64,000 bases of DNA from Dichotomocladium elegans (GCA_025716815.1 JAIXMN010000003.1:1-64000); one strand, 5' to 3'; positions 32,962 to 50,477 are shown, numbered from the stretch's first letter. Made by a program: numbers and translations. The notes: generated from the sequence alone by a model not told the origin.

Positions 32962-34559
32962 GCCGCTCAACGATGAATAAAAAAGAGAGAGAGAAAAGGA
33001 AAGAGTGCGCGAAAGGGCGGACAGGCGGGCGGGCGGACGAGCGAGCGGGTTTAAAGAATCATGCAGTCATAGAGCTTTTATTTTTTTATTTTGAGCAATT
33101 CTGGCGGATTTTCAATTACAAAGCCAGTGGGATTCAGCCCCCCCTTTTTTTCCGACATGCACTTGGGGCTTTGCAAAAAGTGAGAATAACGTGAATCAAG
33201 TGTCTTTATGATTTTGGATGATTTCGAAATATCCAACGTAAACTTTCTAAATAAAACAGCAAATGCTGATGCCGCTAACATAAAAAGAGAAGCGGGACTC
33301 TCTCACTTCCTATCAAGCTGCTGTCCTATACACTCTAGAGGGAACAATGGAATACAGTGGCTGCGTCGTTTAAACAAAAGTTTTAACATTCGTCAGAACA
33401 CTCCGTTCTTTGATTGTATGCAAGAAGGAACCGATAAACTAAATAAAACCAAACTGGCATTTATTCTTTTTGACACGCAGCGCATGGAGATAATAATAAC
33501 CATTGCTCATAACCAGCCAATTTTCCATCTGAATACCAATGATATTTTCGTGCACACTAGAATACAGCCATCTTTGCGCTATAATAAAACAAGCACTGAG
33601 TATGGCATTAATCATAGCGAAATGGGGCATACTGCATTGAGAAATCCGCATATTAAACACTGAATTTTCTTTCGCGTAATGCAAATAGCGACATTCAGCC
33701 TAACCATCCAACCCATATATCACGCCAAAGTACTGGTATTGAAACACAAGTCATCCGGCAACGGATATGACTTAAAGATATCATTTACCCGACATTGCAG
33801 CCTTAGTGGGAATACCCTGTACCATTCACTCGTTGGACAGCTTAGCGTCGCTTGCCCATAGGACAAAGTATGTATCTTGGCATGTGGCTTCACCAGGTGT
33901 ATCTTCCTTCGGCGGCCTCCAGCGATTCATGCATGAGGAAGCTCCTTTTCGAGATGTAGATCTACCTGCTCGTCCAGAACAGTATAATATATGCTAAGTG
34001 GTAAGATGATATGATTTCTTTGGAGGGAGGAAGAAAGAAAGAGAGAGAGATATGCGAAGTCACCAGGGAGAAGGGAGGCAAACCCATATCAGAGCGCATG
34101 GAGGCCGCAGCCGCAGCAAGATAAGGTTTGCAAAACCAAACATGAAGAAGCTGAAGGATATCCATGCCAAGACACGTTTGGCAGGCACTCATGTCCGTGC
34201 CATAAATCTTGCAGATCTTGGTGCACAATGCCCATCGGATCGCAGGTCCTTGAGAGCCCCTCGTGTGTACACTAGCACCCGTGAGGTACAAACCTTACGC
34301 TTACCGGACGAGTTGATCGGTAAGCTTGGTCTCTTTACGAATATATTATCGATGAGCACAACCGCCCTGGGGTCTATGTACTATGTTATCGATGAGGAGA
34401 GACGCTCTCTCTTTTATCTATTTGTTTACCCAACACTGAATGCATCCGTAGTCTATCTTGCAACGGTTACGCTGAGATGAATGTCACGCATATTCCCGAA
34501 CGAAAGGATACAGACATTTTGGTGAAAGAAGCATGCTCAGCATGCAACCACACAACTTA
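32962..34559. other. Gene-poor region upstream of the PhoD-like gene
   Basis: There is a purine-rich then GC-rich stretch at 32975-33060 (gcgggcgggcgg-type). AT-rich sequence follows, with frames (33208-33663, 34052-34480) that lack recognisable domains. The frame at 34052-34480 may include N-terminal debris of the transposon relic that follows, but I cannot show this. No RNA gene found. Confidence 0.4.
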
Positions 34560-35330
34560 CTGATCCAAGACAAGACATGAGTTTTTCAAGCTGATGTCTG
34601 AGAAGGTTTTGAGTTCATGTGTGTGTTCAACACTGCGACAGGTAAGTAGTTGCAGAATGAAGCGGCTACAACGAACCGCCCAATTCCGATTTCGAAAACT
34701 ACGCCTGTCCGCATTTTACAAGAAGCAGCAAGTGGATGAAAAGCTCCTCGACTCTATGAACGCGAAGTTTTGCAGTAAGGCCTTGCTCATGATGGGAAAT
34801 TGCTTTGCGCCAAATACCAGATCCTGCGAGTCTACCCGTGATGTAGGCTTTTGGGGGCTGTTGAAGAAGAACAATTGCAATGTGTATTTAATCGACGAGT
34901 ATAAAACCAGCAAGTGCAAATCCTTCATGCAGTAATGATTCTCTCACCACCTTGGAAATGGTGGCTAATCCAGGCCCATATCAACGACCCAATAACCCAG
35001 TCACCCTTTGCCATGGCCTGCTACTGTATGAGGACTATCATTGATCTCTTCATAGATATTCAAATCAAAACTGTACAGCAGGCACGGCATAGGGCGTTCG
35101 TCAACTAAGGTTATAAAATCGGGATCTGGCAGTGTCTCTCAACATGCATCATATCCTCCGTGGTCTTCGGGAAGACGACATCATCTCTGGCAAATTTTCA
35201 AAGAGCAAGTGCTGAACAAGCGTCTGCAGCTCGTGGAAAGCCATCGTCACCTGAATCAGAGCAGCGGAACGTGAGACCACGACGTACACGCTCAGGCCGA
35301 TCGAGAGGGCCATGACTTACGACCAATAAC
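34560..35330 (+). pseudogene. Degraded OrfB/IS605-like (Fanzor-like) transposon ORF, C-terminal part
   Basis: Fragmented frames carry the order of blocks I associate with the OrfB/Fanzor-like proteins abundant in mucoralean genomes. EKVLSS (about 34600) is followed by FRFRKLRLSAFYKKQQVDEK (about 34690-34745), MMGNCFAPNTRSCESTR (about 34790-34840; family form GDWSAPxTRxHEPxR, so the Asp is lost), and NNCNVYLIDEYKTSKCKSF (about 34870-34928; family DExKTSxxCxxC). After stops come a TLCHGLL block (about 35005), an LF.RDI-like stretch (about 35045-35070) and SLNMHHILRGLRED (about 35137-35180). Stops at 34933-34935 and several frameshifts make it dead. Family forms are from memory and were not searched. 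If right, the protein was a TnpB-related RuvC-like nuclease. Confidence 0.5.
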
Positions 35331-36636
35331 TTTCCACGTCAGTTATCGGTAATGCACTCAGGATAACTACAGCCCTTGGGACCAGCCCTATTCCGTTGGA
35401 AGAACGGTGTGTTGTAAGGCCATGGGTTGTGGTAAAGGGGTAAAAGTTTTCTGTTGTCTAACACACTTTAATCCATGAATGCGAAATATTTTTACCCATT
35501 AACACGTATTTTCTACGCTATTGCTTTTATATATCAGCTTCCTTAGGGCTACTGTAATAATGGACGAGATAGTTAAATATAAATAAAGAGTATTTTCAAA
35601 GGAAACCGTTATATGCTAGCAGTAACTAGGCAGGATACTTTATCCCCCTTGTTCCTTTAGTTATGGTCGAGCGATCCTACTTTTGGCGGTCACGACTTGA
35701 ATATGTTGAAAACCGAAGAATGGTCCATGAAAATTATATAGGTGCAATGTATTTTGGGAAATTGAATAATGTACTATGTATGATGGAAACTAATATTATT
35801 GTCAATCCAAGTGATATTGCAACTCACTCGTCGTGACAAACGGAAATGCGCGAGAAGATATTAGAAGGGCCACATATTATAGAATTGAGGTATATGGAAT
35901 GGAAGGCAGGTATGTGGAAAGAGAGAAAGGGAGAAAAGGTGTAATTAAAATAAAAAGGAAAAACATGATTTCGTTGGTAAAACTCTTTTTGTTGTTGGGA
36001 TTATCAAGAAAAAAACGACGAAAGTGCAAGGATGAAACATATAATAGAGATATGTCCTTTCTTTACGTGTTCATCTACCTGTCAAGACAAGGAAGAAGAG
36101 ATCAAAGATACGGAGAGAGAGGAAGCGATGAAAGATGGGTATGAAGGTTTGGGGGGTGGGAAGAAGGTGATGTATGTATGTATGTATGTATATATATATA
36201 AACGTATATGGATGTAGTGTACTTACTTTTTAAGGGAAGCTTAGAAGATATGATGATTAAGAAAAGGAGGCGGTCAAATGGACGCGCAAAGAAGAAGAAA
36301 AAGAATGCGGTGTATAAACGATGCGCAAGGAATAGTGCGGTCTGATAGAAAGGTCAATAACAATGATGATCAGGGGAGGCGTGTATATGGGAGAGAGGGG
36401 AGAGAGGCAAAAGAAGTATTAGGGGGATATTGTTGAATATATATGGTTGGCTGTGTATGAATGAAATATAAAGCGGGTAATAATGCGTAAGTCGCAAGAA
36501 TAAGGCTGGTGTATAGTGTTGGTAACTGTGTAAGTCTTGTCTTTTCGCGTGTAGTGTGTGCATGAAGGATTTTTCTTTGGCCTTTTTCGTTTTGTTTCTT
36601 TTTTTGGTGCTTCTTCCCGGGATTTATATGCCATCT
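35331..36636. other. 1.3-kb gene-free region with microsatellite
   Basis: AT-rich then purine-rich sequence downstream (3') of the PAS-kinase-like gene. A (TATG)n(TA)n microsatellite lies at 36170-36202. Frames in 35830-36200 are Lys/Arg/Glu-rich products of purine runs and are not credible genes. Confidence 0.5.
36170..36202. repeat. (TATG)n(TA)n microsatellite
   Basis: Perfect TATG tetramers run into a TA dinucleotide tract. It lies 3' of the PAS-kinase-like gene. Confidence 0.9.
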
Positions 36637-37238
36637 TCACAGGTCACGAAGCCAAGGGTGGGTGAGGACTTGATGGATGGTAGGTCGCTTCTCCGGCGAT
36701 CGTTGCAACATAAAGGATAGCAGGTGCATGCACTTGTAGGAGACCTTGATCTTAGGCGTGGCAAAACGACCGGCGATGGCCATGCTTGGATTCGTAAAAG
36801 GGACCTCACCAAAAAGGATAGTGTAAAGGAGAACGCCGAGTGCCCAGATTTCGGCTGGCTCTGCGCGATATGGCTTGCAGGTCAAGATCTCTGGAGACGC
36901 GAAGGACACGGTACCGTAGAACTTGCCAAAGTAACATGTCTTGTTTTGACCGTAATGGCGAGGCAGAATTACGGCGGATCCGAAGTCGATAAGTTTGACC
37001 TGCGCAATTTTTTATTATTGTTGTTCTGTTTTGCACTAGTCTTGATCTTTACCTTATATTGGTCATCAATGACAATGTTCTCGTCCTTGATGTCGCGATG
37101 GCAAATACCAAGATTATCGAGGTATGCAATGCAGTCGACGATCTGGCGGAAAATGTTCTTTGCCATATCTTCGCTGAAGTTGTGGTGACGCTCGATGCAC
37201 TCAAAAAGATCACAGGAGGTACGGCGAGCATAAAGACG

Positions 37239-37273
<35 letters not shown>

Positions 37274-37925
37274 CCTGTCGTGGTAGAACAGGAGGATATT
37301 CGTCCATTGGTGTTTCCGGGGAGGATGGACAGGAATAGCTATCCTGAGAAAGTGCGGGCGAATGCGGAGGCGTTGTACTAGATATTTGAGTGCGATCGTC
37401 TGTTGTTCCCGAAGACCATTGAGTTCCATGGAGCTCCATTACCAGGTAGATGAAGGCATCGTCCTGGTAAAAGTCAACGAAATTCACGACATTCTCGTGG
37501 CGGACATGCTTGAGCACGTAGACCTCCATAGGCACCGGGCCAAGTTCAGAATCGCGGACCCACGAGTGGGCAGGCACCTTGTGACGAAAGATAAATTTGA
37601 CGGCTCTTTCAATGCCCGTGTGTCTCTCAGTTGCCGACACGACGAAGCCAAAACCTCCGCTGCCAAGTTCATCACCGAGAGAATATTTGCCGACAAATGC
37701 AGGGTGAAGGCGGTGATGCATTAGTGAGCGAGCTGTCACAGTCAGCTCTACCTTGGGTTGTGGGGTCGCAGGAGGAGTCGGAGGCATCGGAGACATCAGT
37801 GAACCAGCTCCGGATGCAATGGGGTGCAACCCAGGAACCTGCTGGGTGGGATGAATAGCGATGGGCGCCAGAGATGGCTTGGGTACAGTGTGTGGGCCGT
37901 ATAATTGGATGGGTGCCGTTGACAT
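36637..37925 (-). CDS. Ser/Thr protein kinase, PAS-kinase (Psk)-like catalytic domain
   Basis: Two exons join in phase: 37925-37053 and 36999-36637, giving 411 residues. The N-terminal ~80 residues are Pro-rich. The kinase domain shows ELGSGGFGFVVSA (P-loop), AVKFIF (VAIK lysine), VPMEVYVLKHVRHENVVNF, LVMELHG (hinge), HRDIKDENIVID (catalytic loop), LIDFGSAV (DFG), GTVSFASPEIL and EIWALGVLLYTILFGEVPF. The string HSWVRDSELGPVP before helix C matches the PAS-kinase type (WVRDxxLGxxPxE). No PAS domain is present in this protein. A Ser/Thr/Pro and poly-Q insertion of roughly 65 residues (about 37210-37410, Q tract near 37240-37270) sits between the hinge and the next helix. A role in nutrient-linked control of glycogen and translation is known for PAS kinases and only inferred here. 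Confidence 0.85.
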
Positions 37926-43052
<5,127 letters not shown>

Positions 43053-43659
43053 AGGAAGGATGTGGCTCCCTCTCATTCACATCTTCTTCTCTCTTTCTCA
43101 CACTCTCTATCTCTATCTGCCTTCCTACACTGTATTCCTCATTTTCAACCCTTAAAATACAGTAAATGAATTTTCCACAACAGGCCGGATCGATTTCTTT
43201 GCTGTTCGTTTTGACCGACTGATGAATGCTGGAAGATGATGATAAATAAAAAAGGACGGCCAAGCGCTCTGGTGTCTGGACATGCGTATTTAGTAGTATA
43301 CTATGCAGATCATATGCTTTATGGCTGTGAGAGTATCAGTGGTAAATAAATAGCGCACGGACTCTTGTTTCAAGGGGTTAGAAGATGCCTTGAATAACCA
43401 GATATAGGTCTTTATGCAGCTAATAACTGTGTATATATATCTAGATGACGACACGGGGAGGGTGGAGAAGGGAAGCACAAGACGTTTGGAGAAAAAGCAG
43501 CGTCGTCTGATAAGAAGGTGCTCATAGAACTACAATGATAACAAAAACTCCTCCGTCGAAAATCCGCCTTCCTCTCCTCCGTCCGCAGGGCGGCCGGCCG
43601 GCCGACCGGCAGGCAAGGCGGCTCTTTTTCAACTCCGTTTTCAAAAAGACTTTAGTGAC
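43053..43659. other. Intergenic Arf - DExH helicase
   Basis: Holds the Arf 3' UTR and the helicase promoter. A short GC palindromic run (ggccggccggccgaccggc, about 43591-43609) lies in the likely 5' leader of the helicase gene. No ORF seen. Confidence 0.5.
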
Positions 43660-46600
43660 ATGCCTCCCAAGAAATCCAAATCCAAAACACCCGATCCTGC
43701 GCCTCCACAGGCATCGCCTGTCACCAAAAAGAGTAATTCGCGCAAAAATATCGTCAAGAGTGGAAATGCGGGAAGCAGTAAACCGACGTCGTCCAATAAC
43801 AGTGGTGGTGCATCAACTGATCCACAAGCCGCGGAAAAGGTATGCATGGCGATGTATAAAAAAAAAAGGGGGGGCGCGGGCACGGGAAGAATGGCGATGG
43901 GCAAAGCGAACGCAAGCAGCAATCTATTCAGAGTTTCATTCATCGCTCGCTCGCCCGTCGACTGACCAAAAAGCATCTAGAAATCCATTTTTGGCGACTG
44001 GACAGGCAAGACGCCTGTATCACTTTTACATGAACACTGTCAACGGCAAGGCTGGGAAAAGCCGATTTACGATATGACCCGAAAAAAGCAAGGGTTTATC
44101 GGTACGGTGCAGCTCGGCAAGCGCAACAAAAAGACAGCACAGATCCAAACCATTACGTTAACACCCGAAGACCTAGCGCTGCCGACAGCGCTCGAGGCGC
44201 GTCATCTGGCAGCCACCTTTGCATTGCACCGTGTCAACTCGCACATGCCCATGCACCGCGTGCTGCCGCCTCAGTTCCGGGATGCCTGGCATCACTTTGA
44301 GAAGTTGAAAACCAAAGATAACGCGTGGCAATATGTACCAGATCCATTCGGCGCCCAGCCGCCCGCGGCAGCTAAGCAGTCTACGATCGATCGAAGGATC
44401 GCTAAGGAACATGCCAATGCAGCGGTACCTATGCCTGCACAATCGCAGAAACAACGGTCATCATTGTCAGCCATGAGAATGGACGATGAAAACGAAAAGC
44501 CAGAATATCGCCCAGCAAATACCGCGCTGGACGAGAAGATGCGGAAATATTGGGAGAGCTTGCCAGCGGTGCATATGAGCGCGGAGAACAGATCACTCGT
44601 GGAAGATGTGATCAAAAAGTCCAATATTGCATATCAACCGGTTAGTAAAGAGGGGGAGAGATCCGAAATGTACTCTTTCTCTTTGCTTCTGTTATGTATG
44701 GATTTGTCTTCTAACAGGATGGTGTATATAGAGAGCGAAAGAGCTGTCAAAAGGCGAGCAAGACAAGATTTCTGCGGATCTTGTCCGGATGGGATTCCGG
44801 CCCTCACACGTCAACGAGGCGCTCGAGTATAGCAGTGATCTGGCAATGGCGCTTGACTGGCTTTGTAAGTTGGTGAAGGGGATAGGGGAACGACCATGAA
44901 CCTATCTGATAATTTTCGAACACATCTAGGTCTGCATGTGCCTGAGGATGGTAAGCGTGTGTGTGGATCATTATAACATTCATGGTTCGTCTCACGACGA
45001 ACGTTGCTGAAAATCCCAATAGACCTTCCGTCTGCGTTCATGCATGCCAACTACAACCCGACCATGACAACGATCTCGCATACAACCAAATCCTTGGGAC
45101 GCGACTGGCTGATTAAGAAGATGACCTCTGTCGGCTATGCATCCGAAGTATGTGAACAAGCCATGGAGCAGATGGGTGACGACGTGACGAAGGCGCTAGC
45201 CCTGCTACAATGGCGTCTTGTACATGGAAGCGACGATGACAGTGGCGACAACGCAGCTGCGCTGCCGTCAATCAATGATTTCGATAAAGAGGAGCTGGAA
45301 ATGCTGCGACAAGAAGAGGCAGTGGCGCTGGAAGCCATCTATGGCCCGAAATTCGAAAGCAAGGCTTCTGAAAAAGACGACCAAGAGCAATATACGATTG
45401 AACTCGTTGCGAAAATGGTGTCTCATCGGACCCAAAAGACCCGAGAAGTTCCAGTCATGCTTGAGGTTATTATCCCGCGTGACTCGGCGTACCCTCACGT
45501 ACCACCCATCTTTACGGTGAATTGCGATAAGTTACCGGCCTACCTCAAGCTGGCGATGATCCGCGGCTTGGTATTGGAAGCCGAAGCGAACATCGGTCTG
45601 CCGATGGTATATATGTGTGCCGAATGGCTTCAGGACAAGATGGACCATTTGATCGCAAATCCTCCCAAGCTCCGAGATATCTCCCAGGCTGTTACCTCTG
45701 TTCCTGAAAGTAATAAGAAAAGGAAAACTATACCGAGTAAATCGAACTACAAAAAGCCGAGATCGATGTCGGCTGAGGAACAAGCGCAAGTGTCTGCGCA
45801 ACTCAAGACTGAACTCGATGCCATGCATGCGTCAGCAGCCTACCAGCCATTTGGTAAGGTGCGGAGCAAGCTGCCAGCCAATGACTTTAAGCACGAAATC
45901 CTCAAGGCGGTCCGGCAAAACCAGATCACTATAGTGAGTGGCGAAACGGGCTGTGGTAAGACGACACAGGTGCCTCAGTTTATTTTGGATGACGCGATTA
46001 CAAGCGGCCAAGGCGCCATGTGCAACATCATCTGTACACAGCCGCGCAAAGTGGCTGCCATAGGTGTAGCAGGTAAAAAGACAAAGTGCGTGCGTGGATG
46101 GGTATGAGCAGGAGTCTTGTGTGTATTAAAAGAATGATTCTATTTAGAACGCGTTGCTGTGGAACGTTGCGAAAAGATCGGCCAGTCGATCGGCTATGCA
46201 GTCCGTGGTGAAACAAAGGTAAAAAAGACAAATGTCCAGAATAAGTCTACATTTTGCTAAATACCCATGGATCGCGATAGTCGTCCCCTAAAACAAGGCT
46301 TCAGTTCGTCACAACAGGTGTGCTGCTACGACGATTGCATAGCGATCTGGATCTGACCGGCATCAGCCACGTCATGATCGACGAAGTTCATGAGCGATCT
46401 GTGGATAGCGATTTCTTATTAATCATCCTGCGACGCGTCCTACAGCGTCGCAAGGATCTCAAAATTGTCCTGATGAGTGCTACCATCAACCAAGAATTAT
46501 TTGCAGGTAAAGACTGTGGGTTGCATTGTCGACCAAGGGAGGAAAAGGGAAGGGATGAACTCTATGTGTTAACGGGGGGGGGGAATATTCTTGTAGGGTA

Positions 46601-48675
46601 CTTTGGGGGAGCTCCTGCCATCGAAATTCCGGGCTTTACGCATCCTGTACAAGACTAGTGCGTATTGTAAACCTTTTTGCTGTCGGAGAATATTCCGTGC
46701 AGTCCAAAGAGAGAAGAATAGGGGGAGAGGGGTCGTGAAAAAAAGTGGTACGTTGTTGGTCTGACTCTGGATTGCAATAGCTATTTGGAAGATATCATCC
46801 AAAAGACGGGCTATATCTCACGTCTTCCGATGCCAAAGCAAGATCGAGATGAGGACGAGAAAGGTCAACGATGGGCAAAGTGGCAAGTAGAGTTACTTGA
46901 CAAGGGATATAACGAACAGACAGTGAACACGCTCGCACGATATCGGAACCAGGAGAAGATCGACTATGACCTGATCGCCCAGATTGTAAGATACATTGCA
47001 GAGAGCGGGAAGACCCGGATCGATAATGGGTCTCAGGCAGCAATGCTGATATTCATGCCAGGTAAGAAAGACATTTGCAGGAAGAGATAGAGGAAGAACA
47101 TCATTACTTATTATCATGTGCAGGTGCCATGGAGATCCGTCGCTGTGTTGAGACACTTCAGCAGCAGGTCAAGGGAATAGATCAGAAATTTGAAATCCTG
47201 CCGCTGCATGCAAATCTGTCACCCCAGGAACAGACCCGGGTTTTCAAGGCAGTGCCAGATGATGTGATCAAGGTTGTGGTAGCAACAAATGTGGCGGAAA
47301 CGTCGATTACAATTGACGGGATCGTGTATGTGATCGATGCGGGGCGAGTGAAAGAGACCCAGTACGATCCGTCCAACAGCATGATGCGACTTGTAGAGAC
47401 GTGGGCTTCGCGTGCATCCTGCAGACAGCGGCGCGGTCGTGCGGGCCGCACTCGACCCGGCGAATGCTACAAACTCTTCACACGTGACCTGGAAAGTACA
47501 AAAATGCGGTCGCAGCAGGTTCCAGAGTTGTTACGAACACCTCTGGAGCAGCTGTGTCTCCAGGTGAAAGCGATGGGAGAGGCGGATGTCAAGGCGTTCC
47601 TCGGTGATGCGCTTGACCCGCCGTCGACGAAAGCGCTCGACAGCGCCATCGAAGCGCTAAAGGCTGTGGATGCCATTGATGACAGCAGTAGCGGAGGTTT
47701 AGGCGAGCTGACCCCGCTGGGTATGCACATGGTAATGAAATATAGCGTATGCGTGTGCTTTTTTTTGTATTATTATTTGCTAATGTAGGACAATGCTCAC
47801 TCAAATAGGCGTCGATTCCGGCGGATCTTCGGATAAGCAAGATGCTGCTGCTGGGGTCCATCCTCCGCTGTCTAGACCCGATCCTAACTATCGCGGCCAT
47901 CATGTCTCTGAAAAGCCCGTTTACTTCCCCCATGGACCGACGAGATGAGGCACGGCAATGTCGGGAGCGATTTGCATATGGCAGGAGCGATTGGTTGACG
48001 GACATGAAAGCGTATGACAAGTGGTACCAGATCCTCAAGACAGAGGGGATACGAGAGGCCCGTCGATTCTGCGAGGAAAATTACTTGAGCTTCTCGACGT
48101 TGTCGGAGATCAGCAATTTACGGCGGCAATATGGAGATGCACTCCTTGAGATTGGGTTCTACCACAAGGGGCGAGAGGACGAGTACAACGAACACAGTAA
48201 GAATACGAACCTGGTGAAGAGCGTTGTGTTTGCGGGGTTGAATCCAAATGTGGCGAGGATCCAGATGCCAGATTCGAAGTATGACAAGGTGCTGAGTGGC
48301 ACGGTCGAGCGAGAAAAGGAAGCAAAGGAAATCAAGTTCTACACGCAAAAGGACGGGCGCGTGTTTCTGCATCCATCCTCTATTCTATTTTCGAACAACA
48401 GCTACGCACCGGGATCGTTCCTCACGTATTTTTCGCGGATGCAAACGAGCAAGATATTTATCAGGGATGGGACAGAGGTCCCATCGTATGCTGTGCTCTT
48501 CTTTGGTGGCAGGGTGGACATTGACCATCTTGGACGGGGTCTCAGAGTGGGCCAAGAAGGATGGATAAAGTTCCGGGCATGGGCACGAATAGGTGTGCTT
48601 GTCAATCAGCTCAAGAGACTTTTGCAGGCCGAATTAAACATCAAGATCCAAGACCCCAGCACAGAAGGTGAGTGA
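43660..48675 (+). CDS. DHX57/YLR419W-type DExH-box RNA helicase with dsRBD-like, UBA and RWD domains
   Basis: A multi-exon gene from ATG 43660. The Lys/Ser-rich start is followed by [20 protein letters not shown] (dsRBD-like, 43981 on), a UBA-like segment ([19 protein letters not shown], about 44785-44860; second helical repeat near 45110-45220), and an RWD domain ([15 protein letters not shown] onward, 45301-45660). The helicase core has [14 protein letters not shown] (motif I, about 45940), [22 protein letters not shown] (motif II, DEVH, about 46380), LMSATIN (III), [12 protein letters not shown] (V) and [15 protein letters not shown] (VI, about 47430). HA2 and OB-fold regions run to 48675. 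Junctions near 46508/46599 and 46657/46782 keep the frame ([23 protein letters not shown]). The family (YLR419W, DHX57, close to DHX29) is linked to ribosomes and translation; the precise substrate is unknown. Confidence 0.9.
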
Positions 48676-49386
48676 GCAGCAGAAGAAGAGCGAGAGATTC
48701 TTTGTCGCCCTTTGTGGGAGTCGTGTGTGGGAACAAAAGGTTGGGGGGGGGAGAAGAAAGACATTGGGGGAGGGGGAAATAGGATGCCTAAACTGGCATT
48801 GATTCTCGTTTTTTATTTATTGCAGTATCTGCAAGTAGGGTCGTGCAGGCAATGATCTCACTGATAACGAATAACGGCGTGTAAATTTGATAAAAGCGGA
48901 TGTTCATTATGGGAGTGAAATGTAAATGACGGGAAAAAAAAATAGAAATTATAGATACAAAAAAGGAGGCCAAAAAGGGAGGGGACAAAGGGGTTAAGGC
49001 GAGAGAGGGGGGCTAGAGAGAAGGAAAGTGATATATATGCGAGAGCGGGTAAGTCTTGTTTTTATGTCGTAGCAGCCAAAAAAGAAAAAAAAATGGATAT
49101 ATAGGCGATGAACCGTAAGCCCCAGCTGGAGAGGTTGGCTAGGGCTTTTTCTTTACGGGTGGATGGTGGTACTATGCGCGCGGTGTTTCTTTTTTAGGCG
49201 AGGGATGGGCGAACTACAACAGCAGCAGCAAGCAGCAATGGCTTAGAATTGTGAGAAGCGCGTGCATGATAGGATGTGTTTGTAGTAGCTGTGCGAGGGG
49301 CACAGGAGCAGAAGGAGGAGGGAGGAGGATTTCACTGGTGGCACCAGTAGCGGTGTTTTTGTCGTAGAAGGAGGGGGGAGTCTTCT
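48676..49386. other. Convergent intergenic region
   Basis: Lies between the helicase stop and the small minus-strand gene's stop. Strongly purine-rich on the plus strand (G- and GA-runs at 48735-48780 and 48955-49030). No gene seen. It probably holds both 3' UTRs. Confidence 0.5.
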
Positions 49387-49704
49387 TCATGCGCAGATGT
49401 CACAGGGAGCAGGCGAAGATGGTGATGATTGTTGTTGCTGCTGCTCTTGCTCAGCCGCCGAAGAATCTTCCAACTGTTGCTGTCGCTGCATCAATTCCAT
49501 CTCTCGACGCCATTCCGACTTTAGTGCGAGAAGCTCGTACATGTCAGTGTAGGAGAGCTTTGCAACTTCTTGCGCTGTCCGGTCTTTATTCCATGTGTCA
49601 ATAATAAATACATTATTATTGATGATCAACCTACCATACTCTTCGTTGGCAAATGTGCTGAGAAACTCGACATCACACGAGAATTGGACACGTTTTGTTG
49701 ACAT
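49387..49704 (-). CDS. Small conserved-looking protein with EYDR...LSYTDMYELLALK segment
   Basis: Two exons join in phase: 49704-49635 and 49583-49387, giving 88 residues. The spliced form reads VQFSCDVEFLSTFANEEYDR, then EVAKLSYTDMYELLALKSEW, a Gln-rich stretch and a C-terminal ...PCDICA. If the 51-nt intron is retained the frame also stays open (105 residues), but it inserts an Asn/Ile-rich segment and separates EY from DR. The pattern V.F...v.....EYDR...v..L.Y.DM.EL..L+.E resembles short fungal proteins of unknown function that I recall only loosely; I assign no role. The final CDIC could be a partial metal site. Confidence 0.6.
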   Translation of the reverse strand: MSTKRVQFSCDVEFLSTFANEEYGRLIINNNVFIIDTWNKDRTAQEVAKLSYTDMYELLALKSEWRREMELMQRQQQLEDSSAAEQEQQQQQSSPSSPAPCDICA

Positions 49705-49733
49705 TATGATATATTATTTACAAGCAAAGCCGA

Positions 49734-49815
49734 AATGGAGCGAGAAAGAGACAGAGAGACAGAGAGAGATAAAGAAAGAGAGAGAGAGGAACAAGAGAGA
49801 AAGAGAAAGAGAACA
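49734..49815. repeat. GA-rich purine tract
   Basis: An imperfect run of gaga/agag units lies just upstream of the small minus-strand gene, i.e. a CT-rich leader when read in the gene's direction. Confidence 0.8.
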
Positions 49816-50454
49816 GAGTAGTTTATAGAGGAAAGTCCTTATTTATATATTAGAGGATACATGCGCACATCTACAATCGTTCTGGCTAGAAAACTTTAGC
49901 TGGCATAGGCGGCAAGCCAAAAATTACATCCCGCGGAACGAGGCTGCTGCTAATTTTGTCTTGTCTGTGCTTTTAGACGCGCAGGTGTAACCATCGCTCC
50001 CACCGGGCTCGAGCATCTCCACGCCCACACAACCGCTCCCCCCCCGTTTTGGATCTTATATTTATTATATTGCTTCATTATCTGCACCATCATTGCCGGT
50101 GATTATTTTTAATAGAAAAAAGAGAGGCGGTGTTCTTTATTCTGGAATCAATCCCTAAAGAATTTTCTTCCTTTTCTTAACCATTCGCCGTGAAAGGAAA
50201 ATTTCCCTGTCGGGTCGTCCAAATGATCACTCCACTTGGTATCACTCGACTGATTGGAGCGCCTCCGTCCGCCGCGCACATACCACGCTTTGCTTTGCTG
50301 GACCAAGCCCGTTCGGACTACCAGAGAGAAAAATGGATGGGTCAAAGATCATCATTGATATCTCTCTCTCTTTCTCTATGCTATTACTATACGTTACAAT
50401 TACTTTTTTTACTTGGTGATCGAACAGAAACTATTTTTATATACGTACATAATG

Positions 50455-50477
50455 TATATATATATATATATATATAT
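50455..50477. repeat. (TA)n microsatellite
   Basis: Uninterrupted TA dinucleotide run in the intergenic region. Confidence 0.9.

Noticed and set aside
33208..33663. 151-residue plus-strand frame as a gene
   Set aside because: AT-rich, no recognisable motif, no supporting introns; could be decayed transposon sequence but nothing shows it.
43591..43609. GC palindromic run as a possible transposon end
   Set aside because: Only simple ggcc/ccgg units with no partner repeat nearby; more likely a local GC-rich leader sequence.
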